Shown here: one piece after another, positions 6,901 to 14,167 of the stretch | How positions within the stretch are numbered: the stretch's first letter is position 1 | Layout of the letters: each line of letters opens with the position of its first letter | Position numbers and translations under genes: made by a program | Notes under the pieces: model-generated | Told to the model about the DNA's origin: nothing | Database searches by the model: none | What the model saw: only the letters and a program-made list of their open reading frames with translations | Source: a virus | Direction: 5' to 3' (one strand) | Length of the DNA stretch: 48,749 nucleotides | Virus record (IMG/VR): IMGVR_UViG_3300030110_003370 | Location: 1 to 48,749 of that record

Positions 6901-9202
6901 ATTCAGGGGTAAATTTAATTGAAAACAATACACTACTTAAAGGATTTAATGATGGATCGGCGGCTGTCTGCTTTTGTTCTTTTATTTTACTTTGAACAAA
7001 CTCTATTTCTTCAGCAATTTCAGTAGGATTATTACTTTCATCTAAAACTACATTAGAAAATTCTACTTCACTCAGTCCCTCTGTTTGTATTTTTTCTTCT
7101 GGATTTACATTTATTAATCCGGTTTGTATAATTTGTTTTTCAACATTACTTAAAGAATTACTTGATGGTTTTTTACCATCTTTAGTAATGCTAACAATCT
7201 TGTTATCCTCAATAACAACATCAAAGTTTCCTATTTTATTTGTAGCTGGAGCTACTTCCTCAACAACTTCCTCCTCTACCTGAGTTCTAAATTCTTCAAG
7301 CACCGGCTGACCTTCTCCATAATCAAAACTTCTAGGATTTGCTTTTGTTACCTGTGCTGCGTTTTTTGTTTTTACAGCAACAAGGCTTCCTGTCTTAATA
7401 TTTCTGACATAGTATTTACCAGTTCCCTCTTCATCTATTTCTAACCCTGCTTTTTTATTTCTATTATCAATAATCTCAAAATCTTTCTTGGCTTTTCTTG
7501 GATCTTCTGGAAGAGTGTAGGTTTCTACCTCGCTCTCCTCAGTCTCAACCTGAGTTTCGACCTCTTCGGCTGGTTGCGTTGTCGTTTCGATTTGCTCGGA
7601 TGTAATCTCTCCGGCAATCTCTGCCCCTTGGGTGTCTCCCTCTCGAACTGTTGGGCTAGTTTCGGGTTGTTCCGATACAGGTATCGTCTCTGTGCTTGGC
7701 TCTTGAATGGCATCGCTTATTGTTTTAAATTGTTCTTCTAATTTTTTTAATTTTACCTTTGCGTTTGGTGTTTTATTATCTTTAGTTTTTGTTATTTCTT
7801 TATTTAATGCAATCAATTGTTTTAACTGCTCATCATTAGGCTGTTTGTCTTCATCAAATGTTTCTTTAATTTGCTCTGCTATAGGAGCGTCTTGTCTAGC
7901 TTGATTTACTTTTTGCTTTAAAATTGGATCATTTTCTATGTCATAAGTAATACTTGTTATAGCTTCATAGTCGTCACTATTTATAATTTCTTCTATAACA
8001 TTTTTATTTACAGCTTCCCCATTAATTTTATATACAGGTGTTTTAGCTACACCTATTGCTGTTCCTATTACAGATGGCCCAGCTATCTCACCTAGAGCTT
8101 CAAAACCTATTTCTGCAACATCCATTTCTTGTCCAGCTACTGCTCTACCCGCAGCTTCTGCTGCACCCCCACCTACAGCTTGAGTTCCTAGTCCTGATAA
8201 AACTCCAGCAGTTCTTCCTAGTTTTGTTCCAACTTTTGCTGCTACTCCACCTGCTAGACCTCCAGTTACCGCATTTAAAGCAGATATGGTCGCTCCTCTT
8301 CCAAGCGATCTATTTCTAATCCTGTTTCTTGATTCATCATCTTCTAAAACTTTTCTAATATTTTCATCAGTAAACTCCAATCCTTTTTTTTGTAATTCTT
8401 CTTTTAAAAATTCTGTGTATGACAAAGCAGTTTCAAGAGCTCCTGTCATACCAAGTATAGAACCAATACCAGCTCCCGCAGTAGATGTTATAGGGGCTAA
8501 AATACCACCTGCTAATCCTGCTGCCGCTCCAGCGCTTGCTCCTGCTGCTCCGGCCGTGATTGAAGGTAGGTTTCCCATCGATCTTAAAGAGGATACAGCT
8601 ACTTGAACCGCAGCTGTTGGGTTTTTTAAAATACCTTTAACAAAACCTTTCACACCCTTTCCCTCTGCTTCATAAATTCGGCTAAAGTCTTGCATTTCTT
8701 CTGAAGGAGAAAATGATTCCATCGTTTGAACTGCCTGAATATAATCTTGTAATGTCTCCTCAGTTACATTAGTACCACTAGCAAAAACTTTAAGAGCATC
8801 GTCTACTGTACCTGCTTGGCCTGCTCCAGTTTTCCATGCTCTGTATAAATCTCCAAAAAAATCAGTGACCTCGTTTTTACCAAATGCTCTTTCTATTGCA
8901 GTATCTTTTTCAGCAGTAGGAGTTATATTAAGACGTTGGTTTCTTGATAATTTGCTGGGCTGAGAAATGCCATTTTCCAATCCTGAAACCATATCGGACT
9001 CGTCTTTTTTTTTTAAACCTAGGTTTGTTGCCCATAAATCAAACTCGGAGTCTGTTAAATTTTGATTTGATAAATAACTGTGAATATTTTTTTGAACACC
9101 CTCGTCTTGTTGTATATTAATAGACCATTCATCAAAGGGAGAATTTGTTAATCCCTGAGAGGAGAGATAATTCCATATATTATTTAAAACCTCCTCGTTC
9201 AT
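3923..9202 (-). CDS. Giant internal virion/ejection protein (T7 gp16-like position)
   Basis: At 1759 aa this is the last gene of the late operon. The N-terminus has two copies of a roughly 27-residue helical repeat (NIWNYLSSQGLTNSPFDEW and NIHSYLSNQNLTDSEFDLW). A glycine/alanine-rich hydrophobic stretch follows at about 205-270 (ITAGAAGASAGAAAGLAGG), then a long acidic, disordered region at about 480-900. The C-terminal half is helical and includes a short acidic run EEEEEE near 1570 and hydrophobic segments (ALPVNYGIEY). This layout fits phage DNA-ejection/internal core proteins and 'large polyvalent' virion proteins, and the order GNAT, 244 aa, 517 aa, 1759 aa mimics T7 genes 13-16. A GC-rich patch at 7525-7713 holds a second, out-of-frame gene. 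No lysozyme or protease motif was recognised. Start overlaps the upstream stop as TAATG. Confidence 0.8.
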   Translation of the reverse strand: MNEEVLNNIWNYLSSQGLTNSPFDEWSINIQQDEGVQKNIHSYLSNQNLTDSEFDLWATNLGLKKKDESDMVSGLENGISQPSKLSRNQRLNITPTAEKDTAIERAFGKNEVTDFFGDLYRAWKTGAGQAGTVDDALKVFASGTNVTEETLQDYIQAVQTMESFSPSEEMQDFSRIYEAEGKGVKGFVKGILKNPTAAVQVAVSSLRSMGNLPSITAGAAGASAGAAAGLAGGILAPITSTAGAGIGSILGMTGALETALSYTEFLKEELQKKGLEFTDENIRKVLEDDESRNRIRNRSLGRGATISALNAVTGGLAGGVAAKVGTKLGRTAGVLSGLGTQAVGGGAAEAAGRAVAGQEMDVAEIGFEALGEIAGPSVIGTAIGVAKTPVYKINGEAVNKNVIEEIINSDDYEAITSITYDIENDPILKQKVNQARQDAPIAEQIKETFDEDKQPNDEQLKQLIALNKEITKTKDNKTPNAKVKLKKLEEQFKTISDAIQEPSTETIPVSEQPETSPTVREGDTQGAEIAGEITSEQIETTTQPAEEVETQVETEESEVETYTLPEDPRKAKKDFEIIDNRNKKAGLEIDEEGTGKYYVRNIKTGSLVAVKTKNAAQVTKANPRSFDYGEGQPVLEEFRTQVEEEVVEEVAPATNKIGNFDVVIEDNKIVSITKDGKKPSSNSLSNVEKQIIQTGLINVNPEEKIQTEGLSEVEFSNVVLDESNNPTEIAEEIEFVQSKIKEQKQTAADPSLNPLSSVLFSIKFTPESYEAVTGNKVSEKSSNFRRTWIASKEKGGESLEDGWQVIFEEANLPVPAIEEVTDFINDFQTRGEFNRSLEVFTPELLTNLKNKFQELTGLNASPTNIKRVADVTPEQIEERVSREIFEAERRAEEKTIVSPERRKTPKPEKAEPRADITDDIKTLDESFNKITEEAVKTNLDNFASQIKSNLTKRGVLTEQARGTSTMRIDQAFGLNNSTKIFRTVIRPIIDVYNKFKSDYRRVNTDAEKAEDFIRYEGKSKTDKFLGRGRRQNDVTKDLYEIRLYQLAREYVSNIVDGVPSEISPNPVEMAQFTANEAIAGRLLTEEDGKVLNELIKKHSRNGQINPDAMYKKLKPSQKEALKILDKRNAELEQKIIKNAQRSGKELELINDYSHRIVLKSPLEQDVDVRNESIDFSQNFEGVTEKKREAGIKPISFDPILSLLRGTQETNLSFYMKDEVGRIQALTSELFNKYKNGNKGQADASLALANSVRELLRITYIRTFMDAGSTGLNLKREAEKMGYRVLLGSVPRFAAELLGNAAMLVTQPAEVIENAYDKYSSISLNLKPKARDNYLKILENLNSAEVNKLGEIIGQADSKYSDPNNYLNLSEMRQSGMQSRVQEKMSIIGDMGFRQTYKVVNSISDLLMGGGDKLIARPLWISKFANEFKNNVKNNLNEDIDLTVDDFEKIADGTSEYLKDSKYAQAIKDATFQSDKTVAEFITSGNPFNAIIKNVRRDEKGEGLKNFYRVINSFMANFNLNEYATARFAVGAMLNDGEISKAQAGKLLAGILARMSSYVILYRTFSKYFDEVFLGAPEEEEEEDVAKVITRQVIGSLSTLMFRGGLGNIPALPVNYGIEYLNKEYLDFLRDGGEYDAYDDSIVYSLIGLDDFAGKSLPEIALPILAGPYGPLAKTITRGAALAGRVKTRKTQDARDRAQEELTNRITFELLGQLGLIPFYKDIRRGKLKIRFPEEGKDKISPSELRKLDPDLYRRLYEND
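7525..7713 (-). CDS. Nested small basic phage protein (MPFKSQAQRRYL family), overprinted
   Basis: A complete 62-codon ATG-to-stop frame lies wholly inside the 1759-aa gene, on the same strand, in a different frame. Its product begins MPFKSQAQRRYLYRNNPKLA and continues with FERETPKGQRLPER and a Lys/Arg tail. I recognise the opening and the TPKG...LPE pattern as a widespread short phage protein of unknown function, so the match is not random. The patch has a GC content unlike its surroundings (31/60 G+C at 7561-7620 and 34/60 at 7621-7680, against 12/60 at 7741-7800), suggesting a captured gene. In the main frame the same DNA encodes a disordered Thr/Glu/Pro-rich linker. Whether the nested frame is translated is unknown. 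Confidence 0.55.
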   Translation of the reverse strand: MPFKSQAQRRYLYRNNPKLAQQFERETPKGQRLPERLHPSKSKRQRNQPKRSKLRLRLRRAR

Positions 9203-10755
9203 TAGCCAAAGTTTTTAGTGTCTTGCACTGGATTATATTTATCAAAATCCTCTTCCATCAAAGCTCTAAATGATTCGTCTGTTAATTTAATTCCTTGACT
9301 CTTAGCTTTATCTATTAATCTAAATATCAAATTAATTCTCTCACCTGGTTGAGATATACTGGCAGATAAACCATCTACTTCTGTTTTTACAATAGGAACA
9401 AACAATGGCTTATCCATAACGTCAGGAATAAATATTTTTATAGCATTCAAATTAACTAATGTTTCTTTACCTCTTCTTGTTATTTTTACAGGAGTTTTTT
9501 CTACATCTAAAATTGAATTTGGACTGTACTTTTGTTTTATAAAAATTGTTTGAAAATTATCAACAACGTCTAAAATATTTTCATCTCGAAAATCTTCAGT
9601 TGTTAATCCTTTAACATAATTTTTAGCCGCAGTTTGTGTAGAATCATCTAAAACAATTATGTTGTCTCCAGCTTCATAAGAACTTTGCGCTGCTTGCTTA
9701 TCTAATCCTAATTGCTCTATAGCTATGTCTAATCTTTTTTCTTCAACCTGTAATCTTCTCTCTGCTCTGTCTTCAGCACTTCTTTCAGCCTTAGTCATAA
9801 CATCACCTCTATCCACCTCAACAGAGATAGTTTGATTAATTTCTTTTTTAAGAATTTCTAAAGCTTTATCTGAATCATAACTAAATTCACCAGTATTGAT
9901 GTCATAATATATAGTTTTATCTTCATTTTTTTTGCTTTCATCTTGTGTATAATTATATCCATTTTGATATAAAATGCTTAAGACTTGAGTTTCATCTCCT
10001 AGTAAAGCTTCTGCAACAGAATCTATGGTAGCAGTTGCTGTCTTTGGATCAACTTTAGCACCCTGTATAGTCGTAATAGTAGTTCCATCATCAGTTTGAT
10101 ATTTTATTACTCCTTTATCTTCTATAGCTTGTTTTATTTTTTGTTTATAATTGTATGCAAGTTCTTTACTAGATGATAACTGACCAAGTTGAGATACATT
10201 TACTATTTCATTAGTGGGATTTCCTTGTTCATCTGTTTTGACAAGTATTAGTTCGTTTGTTCCGGGGTCGACTATAGCTGTTGTGTTTTTAAAATCTAGC
10301 ATGTCAGAAGCTAGTTGAAGCTTAAACATAGCCTGTCCTGACAACCTGTTGTTAGGGTCATTCGATGTAGCTAATTTCATATATTCATCATAATTGTCGT
10401 TGAAGTTTGTCGAATACAAAAAGAAATTTTCTGTGCTGCTTTTAAGATTAGCTCTTTTGGTATAATATTCTTGCTCTGATATTTGACCACTTTTTAATTT
10501 ATTAATTAAATCTAAGGAGGCTACTGAAGCTTGGTTGGCAAATGAACCAACAACGTTATTTAAATCTGTGTTATAACCCTGTGGTTTATTAATTAAATCT
10601 TTTTGTAGTTGATTAAATTCTGTCTGAATATCATCCTTACGTTTCTGACGATCAGCTTGGTCAGCTTGAATTCTGTCAGTAAAATTTTTACTTATTTCTC
10701 TCCAGTTAATTTGTACTGGGTCGTCATCTCTTACGTATCCGTATCCTAAAGCCAT
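9202..10755 (-). CDS. Internal virion protein (T7 gp15-like position)
   Basis: A 517-aa, mainly helical, charged protein that starts MALGYGYVRDDDPVQINW and has long coiled-coil-like stretches (residues 25-60 and 315-345, the latter KAERSAEDRAERRLQ). It lies between a gp14-like and a giant gp16-like gene with a TAATG overlap to the latter and 3 nt to the former, so the three are co-translated. This position and its helical composition suggest an inner core or ejection protein. No catalytic motif was seen and homology to T7 gp15 itself is inferred from order, not sequence. Confidence 0.7.
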   Translation of the reverse strand: MALGYGYVRDDDPVQINWREISKNFTDRIQADQADRQKRKDDIQTEFNQLQKDLINKPQGYNTDLNNVVGSFANQASVASLDLINKLKSGQISEQEYYTKRANLKSSTENFFLYSTNFNDNYDEYMKLATSNDPNNRLSGQAMFKLQLASDMLDFKNTTAIVDPGTNELILVKTDEQGNPTNEIVNVSQLGQLSSSKELAYNYKQKIKQAIEDKGVIKYQTDDGTTITTIQGAKVDPKTATATIDSVAEALLGDETQVLSILYQNGYNYTQDESKKNEDKTIYYDINTGEFSYDSDKALEILKKEINQTISVEVDRGDVMTKAERSAEDRAERRLQVEEKRLDIAIEQLGLDKQAAQSSYEAGDNIIVLDDSTQTAAKNYVKGLTTEDFRDENILDVVDNFQTIFIKQKYSPNSILDVEKTPVKITRRGKETLVNLNAIKIFIPDVMDKPLFVPIVKTEVDGLSASISQPGERINLIFRLIDKAKSQGIKLTDESFRALMEEDFDKYNPVQDTKNFG

Positions 10756-10758
10756 AAT

Positions 10759-11493
10759 TTAACCTTGTTTAAATAATGGAGCAAACAAACCTGGTTGCCC
10801 CGTCAAACCAACTCCAGCCATATAATTAGGATCGTATTCTGGCAATCCAACACTTTGAATATTAGCATTACCTAATCTTCTTGTCCTTCTTGTAGGATTT
10901 TGTTGTCTCGTAAATTGTTTTGCTTGTTGTAACCCCTCTCTTCCAGAAAACAAATCTGCTCCCTCAAATCCTGCTGCTGCTATATCAAACATACCCCCTA
11001 TAGCTTGATTCATAGCTGAAGCACCCATTTCTTGTGCTTGCAGCGCTCTTTGCTGCTGACCTACTGCTTCTCCTAAATCTAAATCAACTCTTGCTCCTTG
11101 CAGTCTTGATTCTTCTTGAGCCCTCATCTCGTCTATTCTTTGCTGTTCACGTGCCATAGCAGCTCGCTGCTGGGCTTGTTGTTGTTGCTGAGCCATTAAC
11201 ACTCTTCCCGCTACAGCGCCAGCACCCCTTTGGTCTCCCTCGATTCCTGCCTGTAATGCAGCTGCACCTGCTTGTGCTAATGCTTCTCTTTCTAATTCAA
11301 AAGGTTCTTTTGCTATTGTAAGACCTTCTAAATAATTTACATCTAATTTTGATTTAGCCTCATCAAAAGCTTTTTGTGCTGCTTGTTCTGCCTGACTCTG
11401 TAATTTTCTTTGTTTGGATGCTTGAGCAAAGCTCATTCCAGATCCTAATGCAGCTGATCCAATTGAAACTAATGCCGCCGTTTCTAAACCCAT
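10759..11493 (-). CDS. Internal virion protein (T7 gp14-like)
   Basis: This 244-aa protein has the profile of short internal core proteins: an N-terminal hydrophobic, glycine-rich helix (AALVSIGSAALGSGMSFAQA) that could enter a membrane, then a long Ala/Gln-rich coiled region (QQQQQAQQRAAMAREQQRID) and a C-terminal disordered tail rich in Pro, Gly and Asn. T7 gp14 forms the outer membrane part of the ejection conduit, and the location just before the 517- and 1759-aa genes supports a similar role here. Homology is by profile and synteny only. Confidence 0.7.
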   Translation of the reverse strand: MGLETAALVSIGSAALGSGMSFAQASKQRKLQSQAEQAAQKAFDEAKSKLDVNYLEGLTIAKEPFELEREALAQAGAAALQAGIEGDQRGAGAVAGRVLMAQQQQQAQQRAAMAREQQRIDEMRAQEESRLQGARVDLDLGEAVGQQQRALQAQEMGASAMNQAIGGMFDIAAAGFEGADLFSGREGLQQAKQFTRQQNPTRRTRRLGNANIQSVGLPEYDPNYMAGVGLTGQPGLFAPLFKQG

Positions 11494-11494
11494 A

Positions 11495-11896
11495 TTATAA
11501 TATTTTAATTAACTCAGTTGAAATGTTTCCTTTTTTGAAATCTAAATTTAAGTATGTATCAATTAAAAACCTATTGTTATTATTTGCAAATATATACTCC
11601 ATGCCATTTTTTTTACTTACTGATGTTAAATTTTCAATTAACATTTTTAAACATTCTTTTCTTTTTACTCTATGTTTTTTATCTGATATTATCCATTCTA
11701 TCCAGGATACTTTTGAATTAGTAAAGTAAATAAATCCCGCACATACAGGTTTTTCATTGAGCAAAACCATTAACCCACCTTCACCTTGGTCTGGTAAAAA
11801 AGACTTACTTGGAGGTTCGAAATTCCATTCTTTCCACCATTTTACCAAAACATCCTCATAATCAGATGGATTTAACTTACGTATATTAAATTCCAT
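11495..11896 (-). CDS. GNAT-fold N-acetyltransferase-like protein
   Basis: The 133-aa product starts MEFNIRKLNPSDYEDV, typical of the first strand and helix of GNAT acetyltransferases, with a central GLMVLLNEKPVCAGFIYF strand pair and a C-terminal GMEYIFANNNNRFL. A canonical acetyl-CoA loop (Q/RxxGxG/A) is weak: the equivalent segment is KHRVKRKECLKM, so activity is uncertain. The frame extends to a TTG at 11905, but that codon lies inside a TATCTTTG promoter box at 11903-11910, so the ATG at 11896 is preferred. It lies next to gp14/15/16-like genes, the place of T7 gene 13. It ends 1 nt before the next gene. Confidence 0.7.
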   Translation of the reverse strand: MEFNIRKLNPSDYEDVLVKWWKEWNFEPPSKSFLPDQGEGGLMVLLNEKPVCAGFIYFTNSKVSWIEWIISDKKHRVKRKECLKMLIENLTSVSKKNGMEYIFANNNNRFLIDTYLNLDFKKGNISTELIKIL

Positions 11897-11902
11897 TCTA
11901 TG

Positions 11903-11910
11903 CAAAGATA
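11903..11910 (-). promoter_or_regulatory. TAnnTTTG -7 box upstream of GNAT gene
   Basis: Minus strand reads TATCTTTG, matching the Bacteroidota -7 consensus. The box ends 6 nt before the preferred ATG at 11896, so the transcript would start about 3 nt before the coding region and be nearly leaderless. A -33 TTTG is not evident. Confidence 0.5.
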
Positions 11911-11916
11911 CTAAAT

Positions 11917-13503
11917 TTACGGAAAGCTTTTCATAACTTCAGATTCTACGGCAAATAATTCAGTAGCGGTAGTGTTAAAGTTTTCAATGGTTATGGTCAT
12001 TTGATGTCCAAGCATTCCCACATCTTCTGCTTCTGTATTTTTAAGAGCTAATATAAAAGGAGTAGTTTCGCTAATCAAAACATTCTGAGTAAAGTTTGTA
12101 TTGACAAATAGTCTGTTTATACCACTCTGTAAATTAATCTCAACATTAGTTACTTGTCCACTAAAACTTATTGTTGTATATGCACCTTCGGAGAAATAAA
12201 TATAATCTCCAATATTAACCATGCTTATATCTATTACAGGACTGACTGAAAAATTTAATGTTAATACATTGTTTGATTCTGACCAAGAAGTAGCTTTAGC
12301 TACACCTTGCGCAGATCTATAAGCATATTCTCCAGCTAAAGCAGGTGTCGTACCTGTTTTTCTTATATAAGAAAAATATGCACCTTCTTTTTTCTCAAAC
12401 CAAGTGTAGTCAATAAAACCTCTATCTTGTAAATTTGTTTCCATAGTTGCTGTCCAAGCAGAATCAGATTCAAGATTTACACTTTTAAAAAGTTTATTTT
12501 CTAATGGATTCTGATTAAATACAGTTGTTACTTGTGAATTAAATTGTTCTCCATAATAATTATTCCTGGTTTCATTTGTATTGTGTCTGTATAAATTACC
12601 ACCTTTAAATGAGTATAAGTAGTTGTTCATTCCAACCATAAAATCAGGATTATAAGAGTAGAAAGATGGCCATCCTTGTACACCAGCGCTATATGATAAA
12701 GTATAATTAGTGGTGATAGGCGAAGGTATAGGTGGTACTGTGCTTGGTGTCGGTGGAGTAGGAGGAGTCGGAGTAGGTGTTGGAGCGGAAGGTACACTAC
12801 AAACATTGCTATTGTAAACTAAATTATTTTGTCCACCCATGTAGCCATGATAGTAACATTCATAGCTCACTGTTCCATAATCACCAACAACTGTTATTGT
12901 TACATCTCCCCAATAATATGTATAAGTATTACCATCTAATCCAACTTTTGGGCCGACTGCATTTGTTCCAGTATAAGTAATTACATTAGTTAAATTAAAA
13001 TTTTGTATAGCTATAGGGTGTTGGGCTGGAACATCTTTTAAAACATATGAGCCAACGTTTGTTGCATATGGCTGTGCGTAAGCTCCATTAAATTGATAAA
13101 CATTTACTCCGCTTTCAACTCCAAAAGCTACTGTGTTTTCTCCTTGTAAACAAGTAACACTGCTTGGGGTTGGCCCGGGCGTTGGCGGGCTTGGGGGTGT
13201 AGGAGGCGTAGGAGGCGTAGGCGGCGTAGGTATAGGACTTGAATTTTGGTCTCCACATTGAGTTGAACAACTTGTGTCAACTGGGCCTTCCGAATATCCT
13301 TCTGTTGTTATTAAGTTAATATAACCTGATCCTGACAATTGACCATAATGTCCAGATGTGTCAAGACAAACTTGTATTAATTGGTTTGGTTGTATTGTTA
13401 CCTCATCGAGTCCTACTAGATCAGTAGCACAACATCCTATTTCCCATGTACAAGGTTGATTAGCGTCAAGAGGACAAATTAACTGATAAGTTTTACAGGA
13501 CAT
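11917..13503 (-). CDS. Virion/adhesin protein with Pro-Thr linkers and cupredoxin-like domain
   Basis: The 528-aa protein has four parts. Residues 1-90 form a Cys-rich N-terminal domain (CPLDANQPCTW, GCCATD, SCSTQCGD). A Pro-Thr linker at about 90-115 (PTPPTPPTPPTPPSPP) leads to a beta domain at 116-238. This ends with VSYECYYHGYMGG, giving Cys216, His219 and Met222, and together with His162 (AQHPIAI) reproduces the His-Cys-His-Met ligand set of type-1 copper cupredoxins. A second Pro-Thr linker at about 239-262 joins a beta-rich C-terminal domain of about 265 residues. I infer a structural, probably surface-exposed protein. Similar domains occur in marine phage proteins as I recall. It follows the dioxygenase and glycosyltransferase genes, which may modify its linkers. 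Confidence 0.75.
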   Translation of the reverse strand: MSCKTYQLICPLDANQPCTWEIGCCATDLVGLDEVTIQPNQLIQVCLDTSGHYGQLSGSGYINLITTEGYSEGPVDTSCSTQCGDQNSSPIPTPPTPPTPPTPPSPPTPGPTPSSVTCLQGENTVAFGVESGVNVYQFNGAYAQPYATNVGSYVLKDVPAQHPIAIQNFNLTNVITYTGTNAVGPKVGLDGNTYTYYWGDVTITVVGDYGTVSYECYYHGYMGGQNNLVYNSNVCSVPSAPTPTPTPPTPPTPSTVPPIPSPITTNYTLSYSAGVQGWPSFYSYNPDFMVGMNNYLYSFKGGNLYRHNTNETRNNYYGEQFNSQVTTVFNQNPLENKLFKSVNLESDSAWTATMETNLQDRGFIDYTWFEKKEGAYFSYIRKTGTTPALAGEYAYRSAQGVAKATSWSESNNVLTLNFSVSPVIDISMVNIGDYIYFSEGAYTTISFSGQVTNVEINLQSGINRLFVNTNFTQNVLISETTPFILALKNTEAEDVGMLGHQMTITIENFNTTATELFAVESEVMKSFP

Positions 13504-13519
13504 AAAAATAAATTATCTA

Positions 13520-13527
13520 CAAATTTA
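13520..13527 (-). promoter_or_regulatory. TAnnTTTG -7 box upstream of 528-aa virion gene
   Basis: Minus strand reads TAAATTTG, ending 16 nt before the ATG at 13503, in the short gap after the glycosyltransferase gene. It fits the -7 consensus seen repeatedly in this late region. Confidence 0.45.
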
Positions 13528-13543
13528 CAAAAATTTATTGGTG

Positions 13544-14167
13544 CTAATCAAAAAAGCCCCATATCCCCGTTTGATGATGTTTAGTAAAAGAAATATCGTT
13601 AGAATTGTTAAAAAGAGTTGCAGGTAAAATATCAAATGAGTATTGATTATTTTGTTTTACAAATTCAGATAAAGCTATCGGGCCTACTGTTTTTCTTACA
13701 ATGTGCCCCGGTATGTGCTCCGTTATTTGAGGGTACTTGCTCACAACTTCAATATTTTCAATAATATTTTTACGACATTGTAGCAAAAATTCTGACCAAA
13801 AGTTAGAGGGTGGAGAAATCATTAAACTGTTTTGAACATATTCATCACTTGCGTTCGCTTCTACTATATAAATTTTTTGTTTATCAAGTAAGTGTATAAA
13901 AGGAGCAGTGAGCTCCATATCCATATCAGCGTATACTCCCCCTATATTTTCTAGTATTACATATCTAACGTAATCTAATTTGAATATTTTATGCAGTCCG
14001 CTAATTACTTTATAAAATTCTGAATCATAACATTTTAAATAAGTGTCAATGTCATTATCATTCCATATTTTATAATTACAGTTATATTTTTGCCAAGACT
14101 TTAAACAATGATGCCATAGTTTTGGCCATTTAGTTCTATCTTCAGGCGCTAAAAAATGTATTATCAT
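13544..14167 (-). CDS. Glycosyltransferase, GT32/OCH1-like
   Basis: The 207-aa protein matches the glycosyltransferase sugar-binding DXD region of OCH1/GT32-type enzymes. It opens with MIIHFLAPED...WPKLWHHCLKSW, has NYKIWNDNDID near 31-41, and the diagnostic block DYVRYVILENIGGVYADMD with Asp81-x-Asp83 for nucleotide-sugar and metal binding; a C-terminal HHQTGIWGF carries a likely active-site His. It is cytosolic with no signal or TM helix. The start overlaps the dioxygenase stop (ATGA), so the two are made together. Placement between two Pro-Thr-rich virion genes suggests it sugars virion proteins rather than host lipopolysaccharide or DNA, but that is inference. Confidence 0.82.
   Translation of the reverse strand: MIIHFLAPEDRTKWPKLWHHCLKSWQKYNCNYKIWNDNDIDTYLKCYDSEFYKVISGLHKIFKLDYVRYVILENIGGVYADMDMELTAPFIHLLDKQKIYIVEANASDEYVQNSLMISPPSNFWSEFLLQCRKNIIENIEVVSKYPQITEHIPGHIVRKTVGPIALSEFVKQNNQYSFDILPATLFNNSNDISFTKHHQTGIWGFFD

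Noticed and set aside
12700-13230. CCNCC/GGNGG-type DNA repeats near the Pro-Thr linkers as a CRISPR or regulatory repeat
   Set aside because: The periodicity is that of codons for Pro-Thr repeats (units of 9 nt); there are no spacers of constant length.
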